This document shows, one piece after another, positions 43,378-52,680 of a stretch of 64,000 nt of DNA. Under the pieces are notes generated by a model. It did not search any database. It saw nothing but the letters and a program-made list of their open reading frames with translations, and had not been told where the DNA came from. Source of the stretch: Polytrichum commune (taxonomy: Eukaryota > Streptophyta > Polytrichopsida > Polytrichales > Polytrichaceae). The position numbers were made by a program, and so were the translations under genes. The stretch is taken from assembly GCA_950295325.1 (NCBI GenBank), contig OX485807.1, forward strand, positions 26,195,666 through 26,259,665, in the 5' to 3' direction. The stretch's first letter is position 1, and every line of letters begins with the position of its first letter.

Positions 43378-44715
43378 TGACCACCAAAATATCGGTATCA
43401 TTCACCATATGCACGACGTTGGGTCGAATGCCGCAACACTCGTGAGTAGGTCTAGCAGCTACATTAGACAAATAAGTTGCTCCCGCAGATTCTAGTGAGT
43501 GATAAGATATGGCCAGACCCCTATTATTTGAGGTATGTATGTCAAAAAACACAATGGCCTTCGTCGCAAGCCTCGCTTGTTGTTTGGCCGTTTCCTCAGG
43601 ATCTTCACTGGCAGTGTTGCGCACCTCTCCATGAGGAGTGCCCGCAACACCATGGGCACAAAGAGGATCCCGGAGTGACACCCGGGACTTGTGGCGCCAT
43701 TGGTGAGAGGGCCCAAGTACTCTTAGTGTGGGTGAGGGCCCCGGGCGTTGAGAACGCCTCTTACCCATGGAGACTAAGAGTCATGAGGCTAAGGCCATGA
43801 GTTATGAGTAGCTTATGGCGGTGGAATTCTAGAATGCTAAGGAACACCTCAATCGGAGGTGCTAGCTAGGAGATTTGACAATTTGAGTGGGGCGCTGTCC
43901 CGGGACAGCACCCTGGGACAGCAATGACCTGGGAGTGGTGCCCGGGACTGCCAAGGTTTAAAGAGCCATAACTTCCTAAATACTTGCCCAAATGGGGCAA
44001 GTGAGGGGTCCATCGGCATCTACGTAAAGAGTAGGTGACGATAGAGTGGTTGCTTAATAGCATCAAACATCATATGTAGAAGTTATGTTGGTCTGAAGCT
44101 GCTGGGGGGTTCTAGCCCCAGCAGCTAAGGGAAAATGTCCACTTGGCCCCAACACTTGTAGAGAGACAAAAGGATACTTGATGGTGGGGTAGGGGCCCCG
44201 CCCAAAGTCCTAGAGGCTTATATGGGTGAGGTGGCTTAGCCAACCGACCCCCCCGAGCATACTTGGCAATGTGCTCCGGGCAGTTGTAGTGTTGTTTTGA
44301 CAACACGATGATCAACTCAAGAGTGGACTTCCATGGATGGAAGTCCACCTTAGCCATTAGCTACCTACTAAGGGGAGAGTCCCGAATGCATGAGTAGGAG
44401 GGTTTGGTGACCAAGCCATGAGTTTGGAGGTCCGCGGTTTTGGGAGCTAACCATGCATGTGCGTGGGATGTGCAGGTTAGCGCTCGTGTCGCAACCCTTG
44501 CTAGTCTTCCTTATCTTAGCTTGACCGCTTTCCAACATGGCAGGGAGGTTTGCAGTGGCTTGAGCCACAATGAGAGAGGACAATGATGCCTTGCCTTCTA
44601 AAATCCTACCTATTAGGTGGAAAACCTTAGCTGGTTGGATCCCGGGTAACGACCATTCCATGGCTGTAAACAAATATGTGTACAACACCTTGGATGTCAA
44701 GGTGTGCACCATGTC
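43378..44715 (-). repeat. 418-bp tandem duplication, copy B, split by a solo LTR
   Basis: Copy B is collinear with copy A once 43615-44537 is removed. The break falls at TGGCAG, which is present on both sides of the insertion (43609-43614 and 44538-44543). Confidence 0.75.
43615..44537 (-). mobile_element. solo LTR, 923 bp
   Basis: Plus-strand ends are TGTTGC and CCAACA, so it is TG...CA on either strand with TGTTG/CAACA terminal repeats. It is flanked by a 5-6 bp target duplication (T)GGCAG. About 540 bp (43615-44154) is shared with 45476-46015, including the words CACCATGGGCACAA and ATCCCGGAGTGACACCCGGG. Confidence 0.75.
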
Positions 44716-45160
44716 GGCCATCGGATTCAAAGCCCTCATGCTCGAATTTCGGCCACTGATAGATTGGACGGCATCTGCCAATCCAAAAGACAATGGCAGA
44801 CGTGCCTGACCAATCTGATCCACGGGACCATTGTCCCGAGTCCGCAAGGCCTTCACATGTTCTCATGTGGTCGAAGGTGTGGCTTGTGACACGGATTGAA
44901 CATATATCATAGCTGCCAAACTCACCACTTCCCTAGAAGTCCCGAGCATATAGTAATCGGGAGTCGACGCACTAGCCTCAGCTCCGGTGGAGCCAGTAAT
45001 TCCAAGATTTGGCCAAATGACGCCAAATTCTTCAACCTCTCCTTCAAGGCGCTAAACTTTTCTTCCAATTTTTTTTCCCATTCGAAAGAAGGCCGTTTTT
45101 CATGATGAAGAGTGAAGCAATTTTCCACCGCGTGTTTGTTCCGCCCATAATGGGAATACT

Positions 45161-45475
45161 TTAACTGCTTCGGTAAATATTTACTGGCTTCTTCGTTGAA
45201 TTGTTAGCGGAAACAGTTGGCTTGCGATTCAGATGATTTGCGGCGTGAGCATGTCTTTGCTTTGAAGGGCAATTCTTCTTAGCGTGGCCCAACTGTCCAT
45301 AAAACCAACAATACAAGGTTTTATCTCCCTCCGCCTTTGCCAATCATGCAGTCATGATGAAAATCTTCCGGGACTTGTTAGAATCCGCCAGCAAGGACAC
45401 CAAATCAGTGACATCATGCTGACACAAGGCACGATCACACTGCTCAACATCGGCGAATGCTTCTACAAATGTCGT
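45161..45475 (-). pseudogene. retroelement gag remnant with one zinc knuckle
   Basis: Minus-strand frame: VEQCDRALCQHDVTDLVSLL, one stop, then AKAEGDKTLYCWFYGQLGHAKKNCPSKQ is seen as consecutive pieces; the knuckle is C-X2-Y-X4-H-X4-C, that is, its second Cys has become Tyr. Truncated on its N-terminal side by the LTR-like block at 45476. Confidence 0.7.
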
Positions 45476-46818
45476 TGTCGCGTACCTCTCCATGAGGAGT
45501 GCCCGAAACACCATGGGCACAAGGGGGATCCCGGAGTGACACCCGGGACTTGTGGCGCCATTGGTGAGAGGGCCCAAATGATCCTAGTGTGGGTGAGGGC
45601 CCCGGATGTTGGGAACACTTCCCACCTATGGAGACTAGGAGGCACGAGTGTAAGGCCATCAACTATGCGTAGCTTATGGCGTGTAGATTCTATAATGTTC
45701 AAGAACACCTTAATCGGAGGTGTGAGCTAGGAGTTATGGCAATTTGAGTGGGGCGTTGTCCCGGGACAACACCTTGGTACAGCAGTGGCCTGGGAGGGGC
45801 TCCCGGGAGTGCCAAAGTTTGAACATGCATAATTTCCTTAATACTTGCTCAAATGAGACAAGTGAGGAATTCATCGGCATCTACGCGAAGCGCAAATGAA
45901 GATGGAGTGGTCACTTGTTAGCATCAGAGATCACATAAGGAAGTTATGATGGTCTGAAGCTGCTAGGGGCTTCTAGGCCCAGTGGCTAAGGGAAAATGTC
46001 TACTTAGCCCCAACTCTTGGTAAAGATAGGAGGTGGGAAAGAAGGAAGAAGGGGGAGAAGAAGGGCGTCCGGGGGGGGGGGGAGGTCGGCCCGGCTTGGG
46101 CAGCCGGCCTTTGTTGCGTGCCGCGGGTTGATGCCGCCGAACCCACAAACCACAACCCAGGAGTCGACTCCTCCGCCTCCCTTCTTATTTTTTTCTTATT
46201 TTTTTGAATGAATTTGTACTTGAAATTAGAATCAAGAATGTTCTTCACAAGCTCAATAATGTGAATTCAAGCTTGCAAGCAAACAAATGATAAGAAAATT
46301 CGTGGATAATGCAATAATTTATCATCAAAATTCACCTTGATGTGTCATTCACAAGCAAACATTCTTCTTCTTATTGCTCCACAAATCCGCAGTGTTCTTC
46401 GCTCCGACACTCTACAACTTCGTCACTCCTTGTCCTCACGTCCTCCCTTGCGTGTCATATCTCAATAATGAAGAAGAAAATAAGAAAAATGAAGGATTCG
46501 TGCCAAGTGAGAAAGAAGCGAGTCAAACCCTTATAAGAGCTATAATTCTCTCTTCAAATTCACACAATGAGTTAAGTTGTCTCTCACTCCATCATGGAAT
46601 AATCCAAGAGTGTAAATATGGGGAGAAAAACTCAAGATTTATTGCAAAAATATGCAATCTTCAACTCACACGCGCTCTCTCCACACACAAGGCTTGACAT
46701 GGCAAGAATGCCAAGCCAAGAAGGAGACTCTTCACTTAGGGGCATCTCTCCAACTTCTAAGATTCATCCATCCAAATTTAAATGGATGAAATCTCATAGA
46801 TAAGGTGTGGCCGCCGAC
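45476..46818 (-). mobile_element. LTR-like block, 1.34 kb, related to the solo LTR
   Basis: Minus-strand start TGTCGGCGGCCACACC and end GAGAGGTACGCGACA, giving TGTCG/CGACA terminal repeats. About 540 bp at the low-coordinate end matches the solo LTR; the rest differs. Sequence immediately outside the TGTCGG end is a second copy of the protease end (46850-46940), so this looks like the 3' LTR of a separate minus-strand copy of the gag-protease family, truncated upstream. No target duplication was found. A 12-G run lies at 46071-46082. Confidence 0.45.
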
Positions 46819-46950
46819 ACCGCATATCGTGACAAATCAATATGGTAAAATCTTCTTGATCATGCTACTAGGATTGTGTGAAATAAAATTCTTTAGAATG
46901 TGGAGGAGACCTCTAGCTACAACGGAGTTATGGACAACATCAACACAATT
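46735..46950 (-). repeat. right copy of the inverted repeat, with protease-end fragment
   Basis: Reverse complement of 39075-39292. Read on the minus strand it gives VVARGLLHILKNF followed by the GGCGGCC block. It diverges from the left copy beyond about 46940. Confidence 0.7.
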
Positions 46951-47386
46951 TGGAGTGGGAATGACTTTTTTTACTGTCAACTCTAACTTCAATATCCCTT
47001 GGAATGTCCAATCACCACATGATAGCTTAGCTTATCATGCTTAGGTGTCATGCCCTTCTTGGGGTTGTTTGATTCCACCTATACACTCTAGAGAGTTGCC
47101 ACCCCCCTTCTCTATTCGAAGTCATGATGGCCTTCTATGTTTTTGACAATGGAGTAAAATTTATCATTTGCCTCACAATAAATAAATATTATTCAAAATT
47201 ATATATAACATCATTCACAACAATATGAAGAGATTTTATTACCTTGCATTCCAATAGTTGTGTTCCATATTAAATTTTGATTACTTCAATTTTTTCTATT
47301 TGTTAAATGCATGAGTGTCAGAGGCTCTGGAAACCTACTTGTCATGTAGGTAACTATGTACCATCTCGCATTTGGTCTACAAGATA

Positions 47387-48680
47387 CACCCTAACCTTGA
47401 TAATATCACACTTGTTAATAGAACACCTTGATATTGTCACCTAAAAGTTTGAAACCGATTTCCATAGTGTAAAACTCCCTCGTTATTATCACTATCACCC
47501 TTGATAATGTCACATTTTTTTTTTCAAAATTTGTAGTGTAAGTGTGATAATAACAAGTAACATGGATGAAAAAAGGCCGGATGGACAACAAATTCTATGG
47601 ATGACGTCGGCATCTTCACCTGCTTCCGCTTGAATCTTGGGTTCTTGAATCTTGAATCTCATGTGCCGAAGAAGCAACGGTTTCTCTCGCAGATCAACTT
47701 CTCGCAGCTCCGCCTACATCGTATGCTCTCTCCTCTCGCCGCTCCACACACCGCTCTGCCCCTCATCTTCTTGCCGCTCTCCTCAACAAACTGCTGCATC
47801 CACAAGGTTTCTTCCTAAATGGTACTTTTGAAGCTTTGAGGCTTGTTGAATCAGTTCGTGTGGTGTGTGGCGGCATGGCATGAATTAGATGATCAAACCA
47901 TTAGAAATTGTTGGAGAAAGTCCGCCATATTGCCTACAGAGTGGAATGCAGATATAAACAATCTTGATGAACGTATGAAGTCCAAAATGGAGGAAACAAC
48001 TTTGGAATTGGATAGACTCATCGCCGCATTAAATTTGGGTTTGGATGTTGAAGGCAAGCCTGTAGAAAAGCTTTGTCCTTTGGAGTACATAAACATGGAA
48101 GGTGAAGATGATTTTGAGGTGGAATTTTCTACTGAGGAGCTTGTGCAATTAGTGCAAGATGGCGAACATGTTCTTGATTCCATGGAAGTGGACCCATTGA
48201 TTGTTGATAGCAGTGATGATGAGTCTAAAGTAGTGAAGCTAAGCGATGCACAAAAATATGCTAAAGATGTTTTGAATTTTATGGCTAGCCAAGGTTCTTA
48301 GATTTTCAGCACTCATGAGTTGTTAGAAATGGAAAAAATCCATGACAAACTCATTAGAATTGGTGTTGCACATTTAACATCAACAAAACAATGTGACATT
48401 AGAAGCTTCTTTGTCTCTAGTGAGAGGTCTTTACCTAATCTCAATGACACATTATGATGTGCTCTTGTTGTTATTCACAATTTTGAATTAGATTTTACAT
48501 TCAAAAACATTGAAGTCTCGTATTTGTTTTTTTTGAAATTGTAATTATATTTTGATTTTCTACATATTTTTTGATAATATCACATTATGCACAAAATGTG
48601 ACATTATCAAGTATGTCACACCTTGTTTATATCACACTTTTTGGTGAAACGGAGGGTGTGACATTATCAAGGTTAGGGTG
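47387..48680 (+). mobile_element. pogo/Tigger-type (Tc1/mariner superfamily) element, 1294 bp
   Basis: Terminal inverted repeats: CACCCTAACCTTGATAATA at the left and its complement (with G for the last A) at the right, each next to a TA dinucleotide (47385-47386 and 48681-48682), the target duplication of this superfamily. Further CCTTGATAATGTCACA-like motifs are repeated at both ends (about 47396, 47428, 47502; inverted at 48572, 48598, 48659) and look like transposase-binding sites. It carries only the tail of a transposase gene. Confidence 0.85.
47843..48457 (+). pseudogene. pogo/Tigger transposase, C-terminal part with PIP-box-like motif
   Basis: Open from 47843, broken by TAG at 48299-48301, then open again in the same frame to 48457. 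The start, WCVAAWHELDDQTIRNCWRK, matches the post-catalytic region of pogo/Tigger transposases (AW...TIRNCW/F). A long acidic region follows (EDDFEVEFSTEELVQLVQ; DSSDDES). After the stop, STKQCDIRSFFVSS holds Q-x-x-I-x-x-F-F, the PCNA-binding PIP box (48389-48412). The DNA-binding and DDE domains are missing, so this is a deletion derivative. Confidence 0.75.
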
Positions 48681-48682
48681 TA

Positions 48683-49484
48683 CATTATTTGTGCAAAACT
48701 TTACTGCCGCGACTGTAGAGCACTCAAAACCAAAGAAAATTTGGAAAACCAGAGGGAACATCAAGCACATCACACTCCCCAGTCATCACTTGGCAAAAAC
48801 TTCTACACATACAAAGGCTGCCAAAAGTTACAACAAATATCAGACCTCCCTGGAGAGATACTTCATGCCATGTGAAATTGCACAAAACTCTATTCATTTC
48901 ATTTGATGATAAGCCTCTAGCAGAAAATCCCTATTTCCCATATTATTGAAGCTCTTCAATCATTACAAGCAGATACGTATATGTCATGGTGAAGGCTATA
49001 GCCTGTAAACTTACTCCACTGTGTCCTGGTTTGTTTTTTCATACTGAACTATAAAGTGCACGTGGATTTGAGTTTGTCTCAGGCAATATCATGCAGCCTT
49101 GTGGAAAATCTTGAAAAAATATTATTGCTCAAAAGCGAAAGCAGGAAGCAAGGGTCTACCATAATCAGTTGATATTTATATATCATTTCATAGTCAGATC
49201 CAGTCTGATTGAATGACACATGTAAGTTGTCGCACTTGGGTCCCTTGGGTGCTCCTAATTGTCAGCACTCGATGATAATTGTAATAATGTATCCCATTAC
49301 CCGTCAGAGTCCAGAATGATGATGGCAGCCCCTTTCCAATTGCGCAATCTGCAACAGAATAATCTTGGTGAGACGCAGTTATGTACTGCACAGATCACTT
49401 ACAAATGACCCAAATCTAAAGAGCTTTGGTTTCTCCTTTTCAACACAATGCATGCTGTTCGCTTGAATTCTTATCTCACAAGTA
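48683..49484. other. intergenic stretch
   Basis: No gene or element recognised. Confidence 0.5.
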
Positions 49485-49762
49485 GGGTGGGTCTAAATAC
49501 CCCCATCGAGCGTGGCTCGGAGGCCAGGTTCGGTGGGGTTCATTTTTCTGGCCCTCCCCGTTTTGGCCCCTCGGGGACTTTTTTTGGTTTTTTTTGGCTA
49601 AATTTGGGTCTTGCGGCCCCAAATTACTTTAGGAAGCCCCCTATGAGATCAAGTAAGGCCCCACCCAATTAAAAAAATAAGGGGCATGTTTTACCCCAAC
49701 CCTGCCACCCCCTCCCGAACCTGGCCTCCGAGCCACGCTCGATGGGGGTATTTAGACAGATC
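49485..49762. mobile_element. Mutator-like MITE, 278 bp, with 10-bp target duplication
   Basis: Inner 43 bp of the terminal repeats are perfect (49491-49533 against 49715-49757), starting GTCTAAATACCCCCATCGAG. The outermost few bases differ. Flanking direct repeat CTCACAAGTA lies at 49475-49484 and 49763-49772. Long inverted ends with a 9-11 bp duplication are the mark of Mutator-type elements. Non-coding, with GC-rich ends in AT-rich surroundings. Confidence 0.8.
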
Positions 49763-49772
49763 CTCACAAGTA

Positions 49773-50727
49773 TGGCGATATTGGATTGGGATACGTGCAA
49801 AGGGATCAATGGCCCTGCTGCAATACATAACTTAGCTAGCCTGTAGCCACACATCAATAATTACAGTCACTTCCATTATTAATTCAAGGAGGACTTGAAA
49901 TAATGGTACATTCAACTGAACCGTAGTTAAGATTGCTGACAGAGTCTGCTCAAGGTCTGTTGCAACACATCATGTTCAGACTGTTAAGTTACGTACAAGA
50001 AAGTTCTAAACTCGAGAAATTTGCAAGTGTGCGATGCCATCAATGCAAGGTGGGCTTAGATTTTTTCATGAATTTTCATGTGTGGCTGCTGTGTGGCTGA
50101 GCATTGGGGATAAGGTACTGAGCCTGCATGCACTAGAGATCACTGGGCTTTTGTAAACAACCTAGACGTGCTTCCATTCACCAGGTTTTGTCCAGTTTAA
50201 CCGCATGTTTCCCGAGCTGGTAAATTGCCCAAATTCCCTGTGCTGGAGGTACCTTACCTCGTAGAGATCACTGAGCTTTTTCTTGTCGAACTTTAACCCT
50301 CGTATACTTTTCTGTCACCCTACAAATGTACATGAAGTACTTGTGTGCACATCCATTAATGTGGCCAACAGATTGAGTGCGACGAGTATATGTAGAATTT
50401 AAACAAAGAGAATTGGCACTGATTATTAGCACATATCCACAGGTAGATCGAGGGGTCACTAAAGTCCTAAGTGTGTGATACATGCAGACACCATTAATTC
50501 ATTCCAAGCAAAACGCAGGGATAAAATGCAGGCCATGAGGAACAGTACACAGGAGGAATTCAAGATTCATGGCTCTGATTCTATTTCATAATAGACTGCC
50601 AGGATTACACATAGTGAACAACTCTCAGTCCCACTGACTACATCATGCGCTTAGTCAAGCCGGAGTGAGTGATCTAGTGCTCCAATCTCTCTCTCTCTAC
50701 GCAGCAACACCTGTAACATTAAGTTCT
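49773..50727. other. intergenic stretch downstream of the LTP gene
   Basis: No gene recognised. It presumably contains the LTP 3' UTR near its right end. Confidence 0.45.
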
Positions 50728-51948
50728 TCATGGAACAATTTGTCCTGCACAAAGTTCAAACAACCAGGAATCAGCACTGCTTCTTTCAGTCCGGGTCAAC
50801 ATCACTTAAATCTATTCTACCGCAGTGCCCATATGGCAGCTTCGAGCGACACTAATGAGCTAGTTTTTGCAGCGAATGTGCCACATGTCAAAAAATTGAC
50901 TCAAATCCATGATAGAGTAGATGTGGACCAGCTAATTGTGGGCTCCGAGCTCTCGAGATCGACGACACTTACAAATTAGTACCCGTATTTGGACTTGCAC
51001 ATAATACAAGGGCACCCATTCGGGATTACCATACTCATGACTATTATCACAACATGCAGTAGGAACATAGACATAATCCTCGGATCAATACAACACAAGC
51101 TGCAACGTGGTTCAAACAACCCAAGACGAAATGCAGGTCGAAGAAATCCAGCTCATGAGTTCCAAAATCTCGAGGTTCACGACACCTCCAAACACCCGAT
51201 TCTGGACTTGGACATGCATGATGCAGGGGTACATAAACCGGGTTATAACACTGCTCGGTTCAATACACACAAGCTGCAACATAGGTTAAACAACCAAAGC
51301 CAGAATGCAGGTCGATAGACGCCAGAAATCTCGAGATCATCGAACTACACAACCGAGGGATTCGTCGCGAAACATTTCATCAGTTTAGTACCCGACTGTG
51401 GAAAACTCGGACATGATGCAGGGGTACGTATATCGGGTTATAACACTTGCTCGGTCCAATACAAGTACATGTCAAGCTCAACATGGTAACTTCAAACAGC
51501 CGAAGGCAAATGCAGGTCGATGAAAGCCTGAAATCCCGAAGCACAGAAGCAAAGGATTAACATAATCTATCTCCCGTATCAGTACCCCATCGAATATTGT
51601 GATCAACCTGGACATGATGCAGGACGAGTACTCACCAGCGCAGCGGTAGCCCTTCTGGTAGTTGAGCCTGCACTTGGAGGGGAGCTTGAGGGCCTCGGAG
51701 GGGATGACGCCGAACTGCTTGGCGATGCTGCTGGTCATGGCGGCGCACAGGCAGGCGGCCCCATTGGACTGGCCCAACACGGTGGCGATCGCACCGCAGC
51801 AAGCGTTACTGGGCACTTGGTTGATCTTGGTCACGGCGGACGTGCACGACTGGTAGCTCGTCACCCCGGGGCACCCTTGCGCCTGCGCCTCGAACGCCAT
51901 CGCCACAATCACCAAGAGCACGAGCGCGGCGGCCACAGCCTTCGCCAT
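50728..51948 (-). CDS. non-specific lipid-transfer protein, secreted, two exons
   Basis: Exons 51636-51948 and 50728-50744 join (GCTG|GTGAGT donor; TGTGCAG|GACAA acceptor) into 109 residues. Small extracellular lipid carrier of the cell wall or cuticle. Residues 1-24 form a signal peptide (AAALVLLVIVAMAFEAQA). The eight-cysteine motif is complete: C26-X8-C35-X14-C50C51-X14-C66-X-C68-X24-C93-X9-C103, forming four disulfides around a lipid tunnel. The second exon adds only GQIVP, a short tail after the last Cys that is usual in plant type-D-like LTPs with an intron at this place. No GPI signal. Exon 1 is far more GC-rich than its surroundings. The first exon alone would read on into intron sequence, so splicing is needed. 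Confidence 0.92.
50978..51640. repeat. about 200-bp tandem repeat in the LTP intron, reaching the splice donor
   Basis: Three diverged units. The word GACATGATGCAGGGGTAC occurs near 51211 and 51411, and as GACATGATGCAGGACGAGTAC at 51611, where it directly abuts the genuine donor; AATGCAGGTCGA occurs near 51132, 51307 and 51510. Confidence 0.75.
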
Positions 51949-52045
51949 TGCGAATGAGGGAGTTCGCTTAGCTGCAGAGGTCGGGCGACGAGCGAGGCGG
52001 AAGTTCTTCGGCACACAAGTGAGGGGAGGGGGTGGCCCCGGGCGT

Positions 52046-52055
52046 CCATATATGG
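52046..52055 (-). promoter_or_regulatory. TATA box / CArG-type palindrome of the LTP gene
   Basis: CCATATATGG lies about 100 bases before the LTP ATG, in otherwise GC-rich DNA. It contains TATAT and also fits CC(A/T)6GG, the MADS-domain binding site. Confidence 0.6.
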
Positions 52056-52074
52056 AAGCCGGGCCACGCGGGGC

Positions 52075-52127
52075 CAGCACGGGTGCACGGGTGCCCGTGG
52101 AGATGACCGCAGGGGGCACCCGTGCTG
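52075..52127. promoter_or_regulatory. 12-bp perfect inverted repeat upstream of the LTP TATA box
   Basis: CAGCACGGGTGC at 52075-52086 and GCACCCGTGCTG at 52116-52127, with a 29-bp spacer. It could be a dimeric factor site or simply a hairpin; function unknown. Confidence 0.4.
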
Positions 52128-52276
52128 CTGTAGGGGAGTAGGGACTCAGGAGTGAATGCATGTGTCAGTACTTAAGTGACTCTTACATGACCTGGAGTCT
52201 GCCATGCTTCAGCCAAGGCAAATCACCGTGCACTCTACAACAATGATCAGGGAGAACCGGCAGTTACTTACAGATA

Positions 52277-52438
52277 AACCGGTTAAGTTTGAGAAATAAC
52301 CGGTTGAAGCTCAAGATTGCCGGAAAATTACCGATCATTTTAGAGGAATTTATAGAATATACCCCAATTTAAAAAAAAGGAGAACCGGAGGATGTCAACA
52401 TGTAACCGGACTTGCAAATACTAGGATGTCAACCGGTT
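52277..52438. promoter_or_regulatory. cluster of AACCGGTT palindromes
   Basis: Perfect AACCGGTT at 52277-52284, 52298-52305 and 52431-52438, with half sites (AACCGG) at 52383 and 52403. It lies about 330-490 bases upstream of the LTP start. Confidence 0.35.
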
Positions 52439-52484
52439 ATGTCCAAAAATCTCCCCGATCACTGCTCTACAAGAATGCAACATG

Positions 52485-52680
52485 TGTTTTACCCCAACAC
52501 AATAAACACATTGTTTGTTTGTTTGTTTTGTGCTTGACTTGATTGTATACATATGTGTTCTTATCTTACATTGTTATCGTCGCATACATAGTTTTTGACT
52601 TTTCACTGTTGCAACCCACGTCCTCGAAGGGTTGCTCAGGTTGTGGAATCCCGGGCCATGTGCCCAGCCTAAGAGGCTTA
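52485..52680 (+). repeat. dispersed repeat (partner at 15315-15480)
   Basis: Word order shared with the region upstream of the polyubiquitin gene: TTTTACCCCAACACAATAAA and GTGGAATCCCGGGCCATGTG. Confidence 0.5.

Larger units (their letters stand above)
39293..45475 (-). mobile_element. decayed Ty3/gypsy retroelement carrying a DNA cytosine methyltransferase
   Basis: Read on the minus strand, recognisable domains come in the order gag zinc knuckle (about 45290), protease (about 42900-42690), DNMT3-like methyltransferase (about 42340-41335), reverse transcriptase (about 40190-39450) and the start of RNase H (about 39450-39300). Integrase and the 3' end are gone at 39292. A 418-bp tandem duplication sits just upstream of the protease (42955-43373 and 43378-44715), the second copy split by a solo LTR (43615-44537). 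Numerous stops and frameshifts. Its own LTRs are not identified. Confidence 0.85.

Noticed and set aside
42973-43768. Two separate minus-strand genes
   Set aside because: They are the tandem-duplicated segment of the retroelement, one copy running into the solo LTR.
46017-46211. Gly/Arg/Pro-rich ORF
   Set aside because: Low-complexity translation of a G-run and CT/GA-rich LTR sequence.
45476-46818. This block as the 5' LTR of the methyltransferase element
   Set aside because: No primer-binding site follows it on the minus strand, no target duplication was found, and the sequence beyond its start is a protease end from the other family.
51478-52161. A 227-residue LTP-containing protein as read without splicing
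   Set aside because: The N-terminal part covers the promoter and TATA box, and the C-terminal part is intron; splicing at 51636/50744 gives a standard 109-residue LTP.
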